A stretch of DNA of 5,817 bases from Oligoflexia bacterium (GTDB lineage Bacteria > Bdellovibrionota > UBA1018): NCBI GenBank assembly GCA_025352185.1, contig JANXTV010000010.1, forward strand, positions 1 to 5,817. Reading direction: 5' to 3'. Positions 5,593 through 5,817 of this stretch are shown in pieces (position 1 is the stretch's first letter; each line of letters begins with the position of its first letter). Below the pieces are notes generated by a model that did no database searches, was not told the origin of the DNA, and saw nothing but the letters and a program-made list of their open reading frames with translations. Made by a program: the position numbers and the translations under genes.

Positions 5593-5817
5593 ATGAAAAG
5601 ATCTGTGGTTGGGTCACTGGTTGCTGCCGCTGTAGTTTCTACTTTTTCCTATAACGTGAAGGCCAATCGGGCCGAAGAAGCAGTTCCCGGTGAGATTCTG
5701 GTCACCTTTCGAAACGGCGATTCGCTCGTCGATTCCCGGGCGATGGTAAAAAACGCCCTCATCCAAATTTTAGGTTCTGATTCCGTCACCGCCGTAAAGC
5801 CGCTCCAAATGGACGCG
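5593..5817 (+). CDS. Secreted protein, probable subtilisin-family protease N-terminus (3' partial)
   Basis: The first 75 residues of an open frame that runs off the window; it is too short to settle the family. A Sec signal peptide is clear: MKR, a hydrophobic core (about 4-19) and a likely cleavage after VKA (24). Then comes VPGEILVTFRNGD (about 31-43). The PGE-x-x-V-x-F segment soon after a signal peptide is typical of the N-terminal propeptide of secreted subtilases (fervidolysin-like prodomain, an intramolecular chaperone and inhibitor). The remaining residues (SRAMVKNALIQILGSDSVTAVKPL) fit the small alpha/beta prodomain pattern. No catalytic Asp, His or Ser motif is within the window, so the protease call is inference. 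The start is fixed by AAGGAGG at 5582-5588. It has its own promoter and a structured leader and is not part of the sec-recJ transcript. It could instead be another exported protein with a similar fold. Confidence 0.55.
   Translation, partial: MKRSVVGSLVAAAVVSTFSYNVKANRAEEAVPGEILVTFRNGDSLVDSRAMVKNALIQILGSDSVTAVKPLQMDA

Noticed and set aside
1..5817. CRISPR array, insertion sequence, tRNA or rRNA
   Set aside because: No regularly spaced repeats, transposase-like frames, terminal repeats or RNA-gene signatures were seen on either strand.

Overview
The window looks like chromosomal DNA from a Gram-negative bacterium of moderately high GC. I lean towards a Bdellovibrionota/Oligoflexia-like or other 'deltaproteobacterial' lineage. 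That placement is an inference from gene order, the style of the proteins (YajC with its own signal peptide, a secreted-protease-like last gene) and codon use rich in TCG, CTC and GCG. No marker in the window fixes the taxon.

Positions 1-5306 hold a tightly spaced, same-strand gene string: the 3' end of tgt (queuosine tRNA modification), yajC, secD, secF and recJ. The gaps are 66, 49, 45 and 30 bases and no intrinsic terminator is visible between genes, so one transcript is likely. YajC, SecD and SecF form the accessory complex that couples the proton-motive force to late steps of Sec export. Tgt upstream is the classical neighbour of yajC-secDF. RecJ is a 5'-3' single-strand exonuclease for DNA repair and a functional outsider in the string. 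The key catalytic or proton-relay residues of SecD, SecF and RecJ are all present, and nothing is frameshifted or truncated except at the window edges.

Positions 5307-5592 (286 bases) are non-coding but not empty. They hold a hairpin directly after the recJ stop, a convincing Rho-independent terminator (5340-5375), a good sigma70-type promoter (TTGACC, 16 bases, TATCAT; 5435-5462) and a leader of about 124 bases. The leader contains two abutting hairpins, one of them a perfect 10-bp inverted repeat with a nested stem, plus a duplicated Shine-Dalgarno-like segment and two possible very short upstream reading frames.

Positions 5593-5817 hold the start of a new transcription unit: a secreted protein with a clear signal peptide and a PGEILVTF segment typical of subtilase-type propeptides, cut by the window end. 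The structured leader of this gene is the least explained part of the window and the best candidate for something undescribed. The rest is well-conserved housekeeping sequence.
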